Both the position numbers and the translations under genes were made by a program. The notes under the pieces were generated by a model, which was not told the DNA's origin, did no database searches, and saw only the letters and a list, made by a program, of their open reading frames with translations. Below are positions 8,983 to 17,465 of a stretch of DNA of 64,000 bases, one piece after another. Position 1 is the first letter of the stretch, and each line of letters opens with the position of its first letter. Origin of the DNA: Roseiarcus sp963794655 (GTDB lineage: Bacteria > Pseudomonadota > Alphaproteobacteria > Rhizobiales > Beijerinckiaceae); assembly GCA_963794655.1 (NCBI GenBank), contig CAWCEV010000008.1, positions 1,488,001 through 1,552,000 on the forward strand, given 5' to 3'.

Positions 8983-9930
8983 ATGCGCATCACCCGCCGA
9001 ACTGCTGTTGCGACTTTCATGGCGATCGGGCTCGCCGCGCCCGCTTTCGCCGACGACAAGCCGCTCATCCTGCTCTCCGTCCCAGCGATGAGCTTTCCCT
9101 TCTTCGTTCACATGATGAACGACGGGCTGAAGCCTCAGGCGGATAAGGATGGTCTCGCCTACATCGAGAGCGACGGCCAGGATCAGGCGCCGAAGCAGAC
9201 CGCCGATATCGAGGCGGCGCTCGCCAAGGGCGTCAAGGGCATCGTGATCAGCCCGAAGGATCAGGACGCCATGGCGCCGGCGCTGCGGGAGGCGATCGAC
9301 GCGAAGGTGCCGGTCGTCACGATCGACCGTCGCGTGCCGTCCATAACCGATATCATCGGCCATGTCGGCGCGGATAACGTCAAGGGCGGCGAGGCTCAGG
9401 GCAACCTGATCGTCAAGATGTTCCCCAACGGGGCGACGATCATCAATCTGCAGGGGACGCCCGGCGCAAGCCCGGCGATCGACCGCAACAAGGGCCTGCA
9501 CAATGTGCTCGACAAGGCCGGGCCCAATTACAAGATTGTGGCGGAGCAGACCGCCAACTTCCGTCGCGACGACGGTCTGAAAATTACGGAATCGCTCCTC
9601 GCGGGCATGAGCGCTCCGCCCCAGGTCATCAACGCCGCGAACGACGACATGGCGCTCGGCGCCCTCGAGGCGGTCAAGGCGCGCAATCTCAAGGGCGTGG
9701 TGATTCTCGGCTTCGACGCGCTGCCCGAGGCTCTCGGCAAGATTCGCGACGGCGAGCTGACCGCGACGGTCGAGCAATTCCCGGCCAAACAGAGCTCGAC
9801 CGCGGTCGATATCTTGGCCGAGTACCTGAAGAGCGGCAAGAAGCCGGACCAGCAGATCACCCTTCTGACGCCGGTTGCGATCACCAAGGACAATCTCAAC
9901 CTTGCCGAGCGCCTGAACGAAGTGAAGTAG
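8983..9930 (+). CDS. CUT2-family sugar ABC transporter, periplasmic binding protein
   Basis: This is the ribose-type solute-binding protein of a three-gene importer. The 315 residues begin with a signal peptide (MRITRRTAVATFMAIGL, cleaved after PAFA), which includes a twin arginine that may be incidental. The mature protein is a type I periplasmic fold with the duplicated Rossmann lobes of RbsB: AALAKGVKGIVISPKDQDA, then DRRVP and IGHVGADNVKGG, then a NAANDDMALGALEA hinge. The start is decided by a strong GGGAGGT site 5 bases upstream. The sugar is unknown, since no kinase or dehydrogenase gene accompanies the operon. An intrinsic terminator follows immediately. Confidence 0.9.
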   Translation: MRITRRTAVATFMAIGLAAPAFADDKPLILLSVPAMSFPFFVHMMNDGLKPQADKDGLAYIESDGQDQAPKQTADIEAALAKGVKGIVISPKDQDAMAPALREAIDAKVPVVTIDRRVPSITDIIGHVGADNVKGGEAQGNLIVKMFPNGATIINLQGTPGASPAIDRNKGLHNVLDKAGPNYKIVAEQTANFRRDDGLKITESLLAGMSAPPQVINAANDDMALGALEAVKARNLKGVVILGFDALPEALGKIRDGELTATVEQFPAKQSSTAVDILAEYLKSGKKPDQQITLLTPVAITKDNLNLAERLNEVK

Positions 9931-9944
9931 GGCCGCAGAACCGG

Positions 9945-9974
9945 AAAGGCGCGCCCTTCGCGGCGCGCCTTTTT
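9945..9974 (+). terminator. Intrinsic terminator/attenuator inside the sugar-transport operon
   Basis: A perfect 11-bp stem (AAAGGCGCGCC paired with GGCGCGCCTTT) closes a 6-base loop, CTTCGC, and runs into five Ts. It lies 14 bases after the binding-protein stop and about 36 bases before the ATPase start. This is where many transporter operons partially terminate to make more binding protein than membrane complex. Confidence 0.85.
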
Positions 9975-10010
9975 CCTCAACCGCATATTTCAATGAACGA
10001 GCGCTCCTGA

Positions 10011-11612
10011 ATGTCCGACGAGCCGGCGATGCTTTCGTCCGCTCCAGCGAAGGCGACCGGCCCGGTCCTCAAGATGACCGGCGTCAGCAAGCGCTTCCCC
10101 GGGGTGCGCGCGCTCGAGAACGTTCATCTCGAAGTGGAGCCATCAGAGATCCATGCTCTCCTCGGCGAGAACGGCGCCGGCAAGTCGACGCTGCTCAAGA
10201 TCCTGTCCGGCGCGCACAGCGCCGATGCGGGTGAGATCGAACTGTTCGGCAAGCCGGTCGCTTTCGCTACGCCACACGATGCCCAGCGCGCTGGAATCGT
10301 CACCATCTACCAGGAGTTCACGCTCGCTCCGGACATGACAATCGCGGAGAACGTGTTCATCGGTCGTGAACCCGGCTCGAAGCTGTTCGTGAGCTGGCGA
10401 CGCATGGCCGCGGAGACGAAAGCCATCGCCGAGCGCATCGGTCTCAGGCGCGATCCAATGGCGCAGGTGCGCGATCTCTCGGTCGCCGAGCAGCAGCTGG
10501 TCGAGATTGCCCGCGCGCTTTCGATGCGATCCAAACTCATCGTGATGGATGAGCCGACCTCTGCGCTGAGCGAAGCGGAAGTCGCCAACCTCGCCCGCAT
10601 CATCCGGACGCTGAAAGCCGAGGGCCTGTCGATCATCTTCGTCACCCACCGGCTCGAGGAGGTTTTCCGCCTCTGCGACCGCTATACGGTGCTGCGCGAC
10701 GGTCATTTCGTCGGCTCGGGCGCGGTCGCCGACACCAGTGTCGACGCCATCATCCGGATGATGGTCGGGCGCGAGGTCGGCGCGCTTTATGGCGAAAGGC
10801 CGATCCCCGAGCATGGACCGGTCGCGCTCGAGGTCGAGGGCCTGACGCGCCGCCGCAACGCCCGCGATCCCCACGCGATCGAACTCGTCGACGTCTCGCT
10901 CAAGGCGCACAAGGGCGAGATCCTCGGCCTCGCCGGGCTGGTCGGCGCCGGACGGACCGAGACCGTGCGGGCGATCTTCGGCGCCGACGCATTCGACGCC
11001 GGCGTCATCAGGGTCGACGGCGAGCCGGTGAAGTTCTCAGGTCCGCGCGACGCGATGGACCACGGCATCGGCTTGGTGCCGGAGGACCGCAAGAAGCAGG
11101 CGCTCTTTCTCAGCCTCGCGATCCGCACCAACATTTCGATCGCCGCGCAGGAGCAGATCAGCCGCGGATGGTTCATCGACGAGCGGCGCGAGGATGCGCT
11201 GGTCGAGGAATATCGCCGCCAGCTCAGCATTCGCATGGCGAGCGCCGATCAGGCGGCGGGCCTTCTCTCCGGCGGCAATCAGCAGAAGGTCGTGCTGGCG
11301 CGATGGCTCGCGCTGAGGCCGAAGATCCTCATCGTCGACGAGCCGACGCGCGGCATCGACGTCGGATCCAAGGTCGAGGTCCACAACCTTCTCATCGACA
11401 TGGCGAAGGCCGGCATCGCCGTCATCGTCATTTCGTCGGAGCTGCCCGAAATCCTTGCGGTGAGCGACAGGATCGTCACCATGCGCGAGGGGCGGGTGAC
11501 CGGGGAGATCGCCCGCACCAAGGCGACGCAGGAAATCCTGATGGGGATGATGACATTCCACGAGGGGGCGGCGAAAAGCGTCCCCGCCGAGATCGAGGCG
11601 CGCAATGGCTGA
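10011..11612 (+). CDS. CUT2-family sugar ABC transporter, duplicated ATPase
   Basis: This is the cytoplasmic energy-coupling subunit of the RbsA/MglA/XylG type, 533 residues with two ABC domains in one chain. Domain 1 has the Walker A GENGAGKST (about 55-63), the signature LSVAEQQLVEIARAL and Walker B LIVMDEPTSAL. Domain 2 has a degenerate Walker A (GLVGAGRTE), signature LSGGNQQKVVLARW and ILIVDEPTRGID. The degenerate second site is normal for this class. The 3' end overlaps the permease start by 8 bases, indicating translational coupling. Confidence 0.95.
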   Translation: MSDEPAMLSSAPAKATGPVLKMTGVSKRFPGVRALENVHLEVEPSEIHALLGENGAGKSTLLKILSGAHSADAGEIELFGKPVAFATPHDAQRAGIVTIYQEFTLAPDMTIAENVFIGREPGSKLFVSWRRMAAETKAIAERIGLRRDPMAQVRDLSVAEQQLVEIARALSMRSKLIVMDEPTSALSEAEVANLARIIRTLKAEGLSIIFVTHRLEEVFRLCDRYTVLRDGHFVGSGAVADTSVDAIIRMMVGREVGALYGERPIPEHGPVALEVEGLTRRRNARDPHAIELVDVSLKAHKGEILGLAGLVGAGRTETVRAIFGADAFDAGVIRVDGEPVKFSGPRDAMDHGIGLVPEDRKKQALFLSLAIRTNISIAAQEQISRGWFIDERREDALVEEYRRQLSIRMASADQAAGLLSGGNQQKVVLARWLALRPKILIVDEPTRGIDVGSKVEVHNLLIDMAKAGIAVIVISSELPEILAVSDRIVTMREGRVTGEIARTKATQEILMGMMTFHEGAAKSVPAEIEARNG

Positions 11613-12630
11613 AGCGACGAGAGCGACCGAACCTTCAGTCGACACCGGCGTGGATGTATTCGGCTTCATCGCCCGATTCGCGCCGACGCTGTTCCTCATC
11701 GCGCTGATGGTGCTGTTCGCGGTCATCGAGCCGAGGTTCCTCTCGGAGATCAACCTCTTCAATGTGATGCGGCAGGTGTCGATCACCGGCCTGCTCGCGG
11801 TCGGAATGACCTTCGTGATCCTCACCGCCGGCATCGACCTTTCGGTCGGCTCGCTGCTCGCCTTCGCAGGGCTGGTCGGTGCGGCGGTGGCTAAGGGCGG
11901 GCTCGAGAACCGCTTCACGGTCGGCGAGGGCGGCGTCGGATACGGCTGGGCGGCGGCGGCGCTGGCCGCGATCGCGGTCGGAGTCGCCGGCGGCTATCTC
12001 CAGGGGCTCGCGATCACGCGGCTCAAGGTTCCCCCGTTCGTGGTGACGCTCGGCGGCATGTCCGCCTTTCGCGGCGCGGCGCTCCTGTTCGCTGCAGGCG
12101 GACCGATCTCCGGCTTCCAGCCGTCGTTCTTCTGGTGGGGGCAGGGCAAGATCGGCCCGGTGCCGATCCCGGTCATCATCTTTCTCGTCGCCGCCGTCCT
12201 TGCGCACATCGTCCTGCGCTACACGCGCTATGGCCGCCAGGTCTATGCGGTCGGCGGCAATCCCGAGGCGGCGCGGCTCTCCGGCCTCAATGTCAACCGG
12301 GTGATCGCCAGCGTCTATGTGATCATGGGCTTCTTCGCCGGGCTTGGCGCCTTCGTGCTCGCGGCGCAACTCAATTCCGCCGAAGCCGTCGCGGGGACCG
12401 GCTACGAGCTCACCGTCATCGCCTCGGTGGTGATCGGCGGCACGAGCCTGTTCGGCGGCTCGGGAACGATCTTCGGCACCGTCATCGGCTCGATCCTGAT
12501 CGGCGTCCTGCTCAACGGGCTCGTCTTGATGAATGTCTCGTCGTACATCCAGCAGATCGTCATCGGAATCATCATCGTGCTCGCGGTCGCCTTCGACACC
12601 TTCGCCAAGTCGAGGCGACGGAAGGTGTGA
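11605..12630 (+). CDS. CUT2-family sugar ABC transporter, permease
   Basis: This is an inner-membrane permease of the RbsC type, 341 residues with about eight to ten hydrophobic segments. Family hallmarks are the GMTFVILTAGIDLSVGS segment near residue 75, VPPFVVTLGGM, the cytoplasmic loop AVGGNPEAARLSGLNV and a late GGTSLFGGSGTIFGT block. It probably works as a homodimer with the duplicated ATPase. It ends the operon and converges with modC with only 4 bases between stops. Confidence 0.94.
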   Translation: MAEATRATEPSVDTGVDVFGFIARFAPTLFLIALMVLFAVIEPRFLSEINLFNVMRQVSITGLLAVGMTFVILTAGIDLSVGSLLAFAGLVGAAVAKGGLENRFTVGEGGVGYGWAAAALAAIAVGVAGGYLQGLAITRLKVPPFVVTLGGMSAFRGAALLFAAGGPISGFQPSFFWWGQGKIGPVPIPVIIFLVAAVLAHIVLRYTRYGRQVYAVGGNPEAARLSGLNVNRVIASVYVIMGFFAGLGAFVLAAQLNSAEAVAGTGYELTVIASVVIGGTSLFGGSGTIFGTVIGSILIGVLLNGLVLMNVSSYIQQIVIGIIIVLAVAFDTFAKSRRRKV

Positions 12631-12634
12631 GCTT

Positions 12635-13753
12635 TCACCCCAGTTCCCCGCGTCCCGGCGCGAGCGCGACCGCCTTGACCTGCGCATAGACGCTCATGCC
12701 CTCGGCGAGGCCGAGCGCCTCCCACGATTTTCGCGTGAGACGCGACAGCAGACGCGCGCCCTTTCCATCCGCGCCGAGCGCCAGGACGGCGATGATCTCC
12801 TGCGTTTCGGCCGGGGTCGCCGAGACGATCCGCGCCGGCAGGACATTGAGGATGGAGCTCAATCCGGGCGGCTCGCGCGCGAGGCTCACGTCGCCCGCGA
12901 TGACCCGGATGCGGCGATGCTCGCCGATCGGCGCTCGCGGCGCGGGGGCGACGAGCGCGCCGCCGCGCACGCTGAGGGTAAGGAGGCCATAGCCGCCGTC
13001 GTGGGCCTCGATCACGCCGTCGAGAGTGACCGCCGCGTCGCGCGCGACTGCGAGCGGCAGCGCCGGGTTGCTCTGCAAGTCCTCGAGCGGTCCCGCGCCG
13101 ATCACCCGGCCCTTCTCCATGAGCACGATCTGGTCGGCGAGCCGCTCGACCTCGGCGATCGAGTGGGTGATGTAGACGATCGGCAGCGCGAGCCGGTCAC
13201 GCAGCCGCTCGAGGAACGGCAGGATCTCGTCCTTGGTCGCCCGGTCGAGCGCCGACAGCGGCTCGTCCATCAGGAGCAGCTTCGGCTGCGACAGGAGCGC
13301 GCGGCCGATCGCGACCCGCTGGCGCTCGCCGCCGGAAAGCTTGCCCGGAGCGCGGTCGAGCAGCGCGGTCACGCCGAGAAGCTCGACCACTTCATCGAAG
13401 GCAATACCCTCGCCCCTCGCCTCGCCCTCCCCGCGCGGCGCGCCGAACATGAGGTTGCGGCGGACCGAGAGATGCGCGAACAGGCTCGCTTCCTGAAAGA
13501 CATAGCCGAGCGGACGCTTGTGGGTCGGCAGGAACGCGCCGTCCCGATCCTGCCAGATGTCGCCGCTGACAATGCAATTGCCGTCGCTGACCCGCGTCAG
13601 TCCGGCGATGCAGCGAATGACTGTGGTCTTGCCGCAGCCCGACGGGCCGAACAGAGCGGTCACGCCCTTCGCAGGCGCGGTGAAGCCGGCGTCGAGGGAA
13701 AAGGAGCCGAGCCTCCCCTTGAACTCGGCCTCTATCATCTCGCCTTCGCTCAT
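12635..13753 (-). CDS. modC: Molybdate ABC transporter, ATPase
   Basis: This ATPase powers molybdate import through ModB. The 372 residues contain an N-terminal ABC domain with Walker A GPSGCGKTT, signature LSGGERQRVAIGRAL and Walker B LLLMDEPLSALD. A C-terminal mop/TOBE regulatory domain of about 130 residues follows, which binds oxyanion in ModC proteins. The start overlaps the modB stop in an ATGA arrangement, so translation is coupled. It is the last gene of modABC. Confidence 0.95.
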   Translation of the reverse strand: MSEGEMIEAEFKGRLGSFSLDAGFTAPAKGVTALFGPSGCGKTTVIRCIAGLTRVSDGNCIVSGDIWQDRDGAFLPTHKRPLGYVFQEASLFAHLSVRRNLMFGAPRGEGEARGEGIAFDEVVELLGVTALLDRAPGKLSGGERQRVAIGRALLSQPKLLLMDEPLSALDRATKDEILPFLERLRDRLALPIVYITHSIAEVERLADQIVLMEKGRVIGAGPLEDLQSNPALPLAVARDAAVTLDGVIEAHDGGYGLLTLSVRGGALVAPAPRAPIGEHRRIRVIAGDVSLAREPPGLSSILNVLPARIVSATPAETQEIIAVLALGADGKGARLLSRLTRKSWEALGLAEGMSVYAQVKAVALAPGRGELG

Positions 13754-14436
13754 GCGCGGGCCCGCGCGAAGCGCTTCTCCAAGAGGATCATCGACAGGAT
13801 GACGGCGAAGGCGAAGACGACCATGCCGCCGGCCAGCATGTTGGCCTCGCGCCAGCGCATCGTCTCGGTGAAGTCGAAAATGGCGGTCGACATCACCCGG
13901 GTGCGGCCGGGGATGTTGCCGCCGATCATCAGGATGACGCCGAATTCGCCGACCGTGTGGGCGAAGCCGAGCACCGCGCCGGTGAGGAGGCCGGGGCTCG
14001 CGAGCGGCAGCGCCACGGTCCAGAAGGCGCGGCGGGGCGAGGCCCGCAGGGTCGCGGCGACTTCGAGCGGCCGGTCACCGATCGCCGCGAACGCGTTGCG
14101 GATGGGCTGCACCACGAACGGCATCGACGAAATGATCGAGCCGATGACGAGGCCAGTGAAGGTGAAAGCGAGCGTGCGCGCTCCCCACAAGGACGCAATC
14201 GCGCCGCCCGGCCCGTCCGGCCCGAGCGCGATCAGAAGATAGAATCCCAGAACCGTGGGCGGCAGCACCATCGGCATCGAGACGATCGCGGCGGCGGCCT
14301 CTTTGAACCATGCCTTTGAGCGCGCGAGCCACCAGGCGAGCGGGGTCGCGACGATGAGCAGCGAGAGCGTCGTGATCGCGGCGAGCTCGATCGTCAGCTT
14401 GATCGGAACCCAGATTTCCGGGGGCATCCCGAACAC
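13750..14436 (-). CDS. modB: Molybdate ABC transporter, permease
   Basis: This inner-membrane permease of 228 residues has about five transmembrane segments. It shows the ModB/CysW-type cytoplasmic coupling loop (EVAATLRASPRRAFWTVALP followed by GLLTGAVLGFAHTVGEFG). It lies 7 bases downstream of modA and overlaps modC by 4 bases. The gene order modA-modB-modC on one strand is the classical arrangement. Confidence 0.95.
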   Translation of the reverse strand: MFGMPPEIWVPIKLTIELAAITTLSLLIVATPLAWWLARSKAWFKEAAAAIVSMPMVLPPTVLGFYLLIALGPDGPGGAIASLWGARTLAFTFTGLVIGSIISSMPFVVQPIRNAFAAIGDRPLEVAATLRASPRRAFWTVALPLASPGLLTGAVLGFAHTVGEFGVILMIGGNIPGRTRVMSTAIFDFTETMRWREANMLAGGMVVFAFAVILSMILLEKRFARARA

Positions 14437-14443
14437 GTTGCGC

Positions 14444-15205
14444 TCAGTTCAGCGCGTAGCCGAACCGCTCGATGATCGCGCGCGCCTCCGGCCCTTTGAG
14501 AAACTCGAGGAACGCCTTGGACGCCTCGCTGTCCGCGCCAGTCTTGAGCAGCACCGCGTCCTGCCGGATCGGCGAATAGAGCTTGGGAGGAACCTCCCAG
14601 CGCGTCCCCGCGGTGACGCCATAGAGCTGCGAGAGCGCCACGAATCCGACCTCGGCGTTCCTCGTGTCGACGAACTGGAACGCCTGCGCAATGCTATTCC
14701 CCTGCACGATCTTGGGCTGGAGCGTGTCATAGACGTTGAGCGCCTTCATCGTTTCGACCGCGGCGGTCCCATAAGGCGCGGCGACTGGATTGGCGATCGA
14801 GAGCCTCTGGAATTGGCCCGCCTTGAGCGCTGCTTCGCCGTCGGTCACATCGACCACCCGGCTCCACAGCACGAGCTTGCCGACGGCATAGGTGAACAGG
14901 CTGTCGGCGACGGCGAACCCGCCGTCGATTGCGGCCCTCGGCCGATCCTCGTCCGCTGAAAGGAACACCTCGAACGGCGCGCTGTGGGTAATCTGGGTGA
15001 AGAACGATCCCGACGATCCGAAGATCAGCACCGCCTCGTGGCCGGTCTTCTCCTTGAACAAAGCCGCGATCTCTTTTGCCGGCTCGGTGAAGTTGGCGGC
15101 GACGGCGACATGCGTCTGCCCCGCCTCCGCCGGCGAGGCGAGCGACGCGAAAAGCGCGCCAAGCGCCGAGACGAACGCTGTCAGCCGCAAGGATGGTCTC
15201 CCCAT
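14444..15205 (-). CDS. modA: Molybdate ABC transporter, periplasmic binding protein
   Basis: This encodes a 253-residue high-affinity oxyanion-binding protein. A signal peptide (MGRPSLRLTAFVSALG onward, cleaved after SPAEA) is followed by HVAVAANFTEPAKEIAALF, the typical ModA start. The anion-binding serines lie in FGSSGSFFTQI, followed by PFEVFLSADEDRP. The ATG lies 20 bases from a ModE-like palindromic box, so repression by molybdate sufficiency is expected. First gene of modABC, divergent from the molbindin gene. Confidence 0.95.
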   Translation of the reverse strand: MGRPSLRLTAFVSALGALFASLASPAEAGQTHVAVAANFTEPAKEIAALFKEKTGHEAVLIFGSSGSFFTQITHSAPFEVFLSADEDRPRAAIDGGFAVADSLFTYAVGKLVLWSRVVDVTDGEAALKAGQFQRLSIANPVAAPYGTAAVETMKALNVYDTLQPKIVQGNSIAQAFQFVDTRNAEVGFVALSQLYGVTAGTRWEVPPKLYSPIRQDAVLLKTGADSEASKAFLEFLKGPEARAIIERFGYALN

Positions 15206-15225
15206 GCTTTCATGGACTCGCCAGC

Positions 15226-15249
15226 CGTTATATGCCGTGATACATACCG
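15226..15249. promoter_or_regulatory. ModE-like operator between modA and the molbindin gene
   Basis: The sequence reads CGTTATAT, seven bases, then TACATACCG. I recall the E. coli modA operator as CGTTATAT-N7-TACATAACG, so this differs at one position with identical spacing. It sits 20 bases upstream of modA and 42 bases upstream of the divergent molbindin gene, where one bound ModE dimer could repress both. No modE gene is in this window. Confidence 0.75.
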
Positions 15250-15291
15250 CGCTATCAATGACCCGGCAAAGCCCTAAAACGGGGGAAACGC

Positions 15292-15501
15292 ATGAAAATC
15301 AGCGCACGCAACAAGCTTCACGGCACGATCGTCGACGTCACCAAGGGCGCGACGACCGCGCATGTCCGCATCGACCTCGGCGGCGGCGCGGTCGTGACGG
15401 CCTCGATCACCAACGAGGCGGTCGACGAGCTCAAGCTCAAGAAGGGCGAGAAGGCCTATGCGGTGATCAAAGCGACCGACGTGATGGTCGGCCTCGATTA
15501 G
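15292..15501 (+). CDS. mop: Molbindin (Mop-type TOBE domain protein)
   Basis: This 69-residue protein consists of one mop/TOBE domain (MKISARNKLHGTIVDVTKGA start, KATDVMVGLD end). Such molbindins assemble into cytoplasmic oligomers that bind molybdate or tungstate and are thought to store or buffer it. Divergence from modABC across a shared ModE-like box fits this role. The TAG stop is followed 8 bases later by a possible GTG start of a small secreted protein. Confidence 0.93.
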   Translation: MKISARNKLHGTIVDVTKGATTAHVRIDLGGGAVVTASITNEAVDELKLKKGEKAYAVIKATDVMVGLD

Positions 15502-15509
15502 AGCGTGAA

Positions 15510-15800
15510 GTGAGGACATCGGCGACCATCGCGCTCGCGCTCGTCGCATTGCTGTCGGCTTCGCTCGCCGCAACCGCGCAGACGGAGCAGCCGGCGGTCC
15601 ATCATCACCATCGCGTCCATCATCATCACCACGATCTCGCCGCCGCGCCGCCGGCGCCGGCCGAGCCGGTCGTGAGCGCGCCTCCTCAGGCCAACCAGAT
15701 GTTCAGGCCCTACGCGCATCCCGGAGAGGGCGACAACGACGGGATGAGCCGCGATCCCGACGACTGCATGAAGGGCTGCATCGGCGGCAACCCCGAGTAG
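15510..15800 (+). CDS. Small His-rich secreted protein
   Basis: This encodes a 96-residue protein if the GTG at 15510 is used. A signal peptide (VRTSATIALALVALLSASL, cleaved near TAQ) precedes a striking histidine cluster (HHHHRVHHHHHDL), a proline-rich stretch and a tail with two cysteines (DDCMKGCIGG). The His cluster could bind divalent metal ions in the periplasm. It starts 8 bases after the molbindin stop and may share its transcript. There is no good ribosome site, so the start is uncertain. No family recognised. Confidence 0.55.
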   Translation: MRTSATIALALVALLSASLAATAQTEQPAVHHHHRVHHHHHDLAAAPPAPAEPVVSAPPQANQMFRPYAHPGEGDNDGMSRDPDDCMKGCIGGNPE

Positions 15801-15806
15801 GACGGC

Positions 15807-17249
15807 TCAAAAGCGGATCCGCAGGCCCGCGGTCGGCGAGAAGTTCTCGGTGTGGAGAAAGCCGCTCGCGACGCCGCCATAGACGTTCGACTGCAGGAGG
15901 CCGGCGTAAAGGCTGACCCGGGGGATCGGCCGATAGTCCGCCAGAAGCGAGAATGAATAGCGCCCTCCCGCGCATCGGGTGTTGCTGGTCGCCGAGCCCG
16001 ATCCGGTGCAGACGTTGGGTTGAGCGAGGAAGTCGTTCTGGGACTCCCAGTAGACGCCGCCGGCGACGTCGAGATTGGACCAGACCGCGTATCGCACGCC
16101 CGTCCAAACCGTGTTGAGGTTGCGCGGAACCGTATAGGCGTTGACGGTCACGAAGCCTGGAGGAACCGAGACTCCCGGCGCAACCGTGCCGACGCCATAC
16201 GGAAAGCTCGGATTGCTTGGATTGACGGACAGCGAATAGATATAGCCGGCGTAGAACTTGAATTTGTCCCACTCGTAGCGGCCGACGAGCTCGACGCCGC
16301 CGGTGTTGAGGGCCGTCGCGCGAACAATGTCATAAGGATTGTAGCCGACCGGCGTCGTCGCCCCGGCGAAGCTCGCGAAGGTCAGCGCGTTCTTCGCATA
16401 GCCGGCGATCGCGTCGAACGAGAAGCCGTTGAAATCCGTTCCGATCTGCGCCTGATACTGCTGGGTCGCCGCATTGAACTGGTCGTAGCCGCCGACCTGG
16501 GCCTGAGCGGCTACGCGAAAGCCCTGGTAGTTGAGGCGATAGGTGAAAGCGGTGTTGATGCGAGAGGTCGGGCTCGCGCCGAAGGTGCCGTAGAGCGCGG
16601 TGAAGCCCAGTTGCGAGAACCCGACCGAGGCCGCGGGATCGTAGGCGCTGAGCGCCTGCATGGATAACAGAAGCGTCCGGCCGAAGGTCAAGGTTCCGTA
16701 AGTCGGATTGCTGAGTCCGATGAAGGCCTGCCCGTTGTCCCATGTTCCGCCTCGCGCCGAGTCGAAAGCGGTCCTCTGGAAGGCCGTGGCGTAAGGATTG
16801 TTGTCGGCTTGCGATTGGGGGCCATTGACCAGACGAAGCGTATAGGGATTGAACCCGGCTTCGATCGCGCCGACGATCTCCCAGTTGTCGCCGATCTTCT
16901 GCGACAGGCGAACGCCGATGTTCGAGGTGCTGAGCGCGTTCGGCGACCAGAGCCAATGGGTGTCGCCGCTGTTTCGTTGGATGGCGTAGTTCGCCTTGTC
17001 CGAGTAGGCGCCGAGGCGCGTGCCCCACTGCTCGTAGCCGACCCCGCCGTCGAGCGTGCCGTAAAGCGTGAGCGGGCCGGCGCTCAGCGGACAGTCCCGC
17101 ACCGAGGACTTGAGATAGGTCCACAGACTGCTGAAACAGTCCGGCTTGGACTTGTCGGCCTCGGCGGGCTTGGTCGTCGGCAGGTCGGCTGCATGCGCCG
17201 AGGCGACGAATCCAGCCGCGGCCACGAGAACAAGTCGCAGGCTTTTCAT
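15807..17249 (-). CDS. Outer-membrane porin
   Basis: This is a 480-residue beta-barrel protein. A signal peptide (MKSLRLVLVAAAGFVASAHA) leads to a short proline/lysine linker with two cysteines (DCFSSLW and RDCPLSAG). Many amphipathic strands beginning LTLYGTLDGGVGYE follow, and it ends with a C-terminal phenylalanine (GLRIRF), the outer-membrane assembly signal. It resembles trimeric general porins of Hyphomicrobiales. It lies next to mop and mod genes, and its upstream region contains a weak ModE-like box, so a link with oxyanion supply is possible but speculative. Confidence 0.85.
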   Translation of the reverse strand: MKSLRLVLVAAAGFVASAHAADLPTTKPAEADKSKPDCFSSLWTYLKSSVRDCPLSAGPLTLYGTLDGGVGYEQWGTRLGAYSDKANYAIQRNSGDTHWLWSPNALSTSNIGVRLSQKIGDNWEIVGAIEAGFNPYTLRLVNGPQSQADNNPYATAFQRTAFDSARGGTWDNGQAFIGLSNPTYGTLTFGRTLLLSMQALSAYDPAASVGFSQLGFTALYGTFGASPTSRINTAFTYRLNYQGFRVAAQAQVGGYDQFNAATQQYQAQIGTDFNGFSFDAIAGYAKNALTFASFAGATTPVGYNPYDIVRATALNTGGVELVGRYEWDKFKFYAGYIYSLSVNPSNPSFPYGVGTVAPGVSVPPGFVTVNAYTVPRNLNTVWTGVRYAVWSNLDVAGGVYWESQNDFLAQPNVCTGSGSATSNTRCAGGRYSFSLLADYRPIPRVSLYAGLLQSNVYGGVASGFLHTENFSPTAGLRIRF

Positions 17250-17308
17250 CTGCGCCCCCCGGCGCGCTCCCCAGAGCCCCCGCAGGCCGACCTTTCGGGT
17301 CGCCTAGT

Positions 17309-17332
17309 CGATATATCCTTTCATATACAATG
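17309..17332. promoter_or_regulatory. Weak ModE-like box upstream of the porin gene
   Basis: CGATATAT, seven bases, TATACAATG. The layout matches the box at 15226, but the right half has two departures from the ModE half-site (allowing C or T at the third position). It lies 60 bases upstream of the porin start. AT-rich promoter sequence could produce the same pattern. Confidence 0.35.
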
Positions 17333-17386
17333 CGCGTCGTCCACTCTGGCCGGACGCGGTTCTAAAGAACGGCGAGCGGCTAGCCT

Positions 17387-17410
17387 CGTTATATTTTGTC
17401 GGATATAAAG
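17387..17410. promoter_or_regulatory. Weak ModE-like box upstream of the aldehyde dehydrogenase gene
   Basis: CGTTATAT, seven bases, GATATAAAG. The left half is identical to that at 15226. The right half has two departures from the expected TAYATAACG. A shorter inverted repeat, TTATAT-N8-ATATAA, is embedded. It lies 56 bases upstream of the aldehyde dehydrogenase ATG. Confidence 0.35.
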
Positions 17411-17465
17411 ACCCCGGCGCCGCGTCCTTCGACGCTTTATCCAGGAAATTCAGGGAGGTCCCCCC

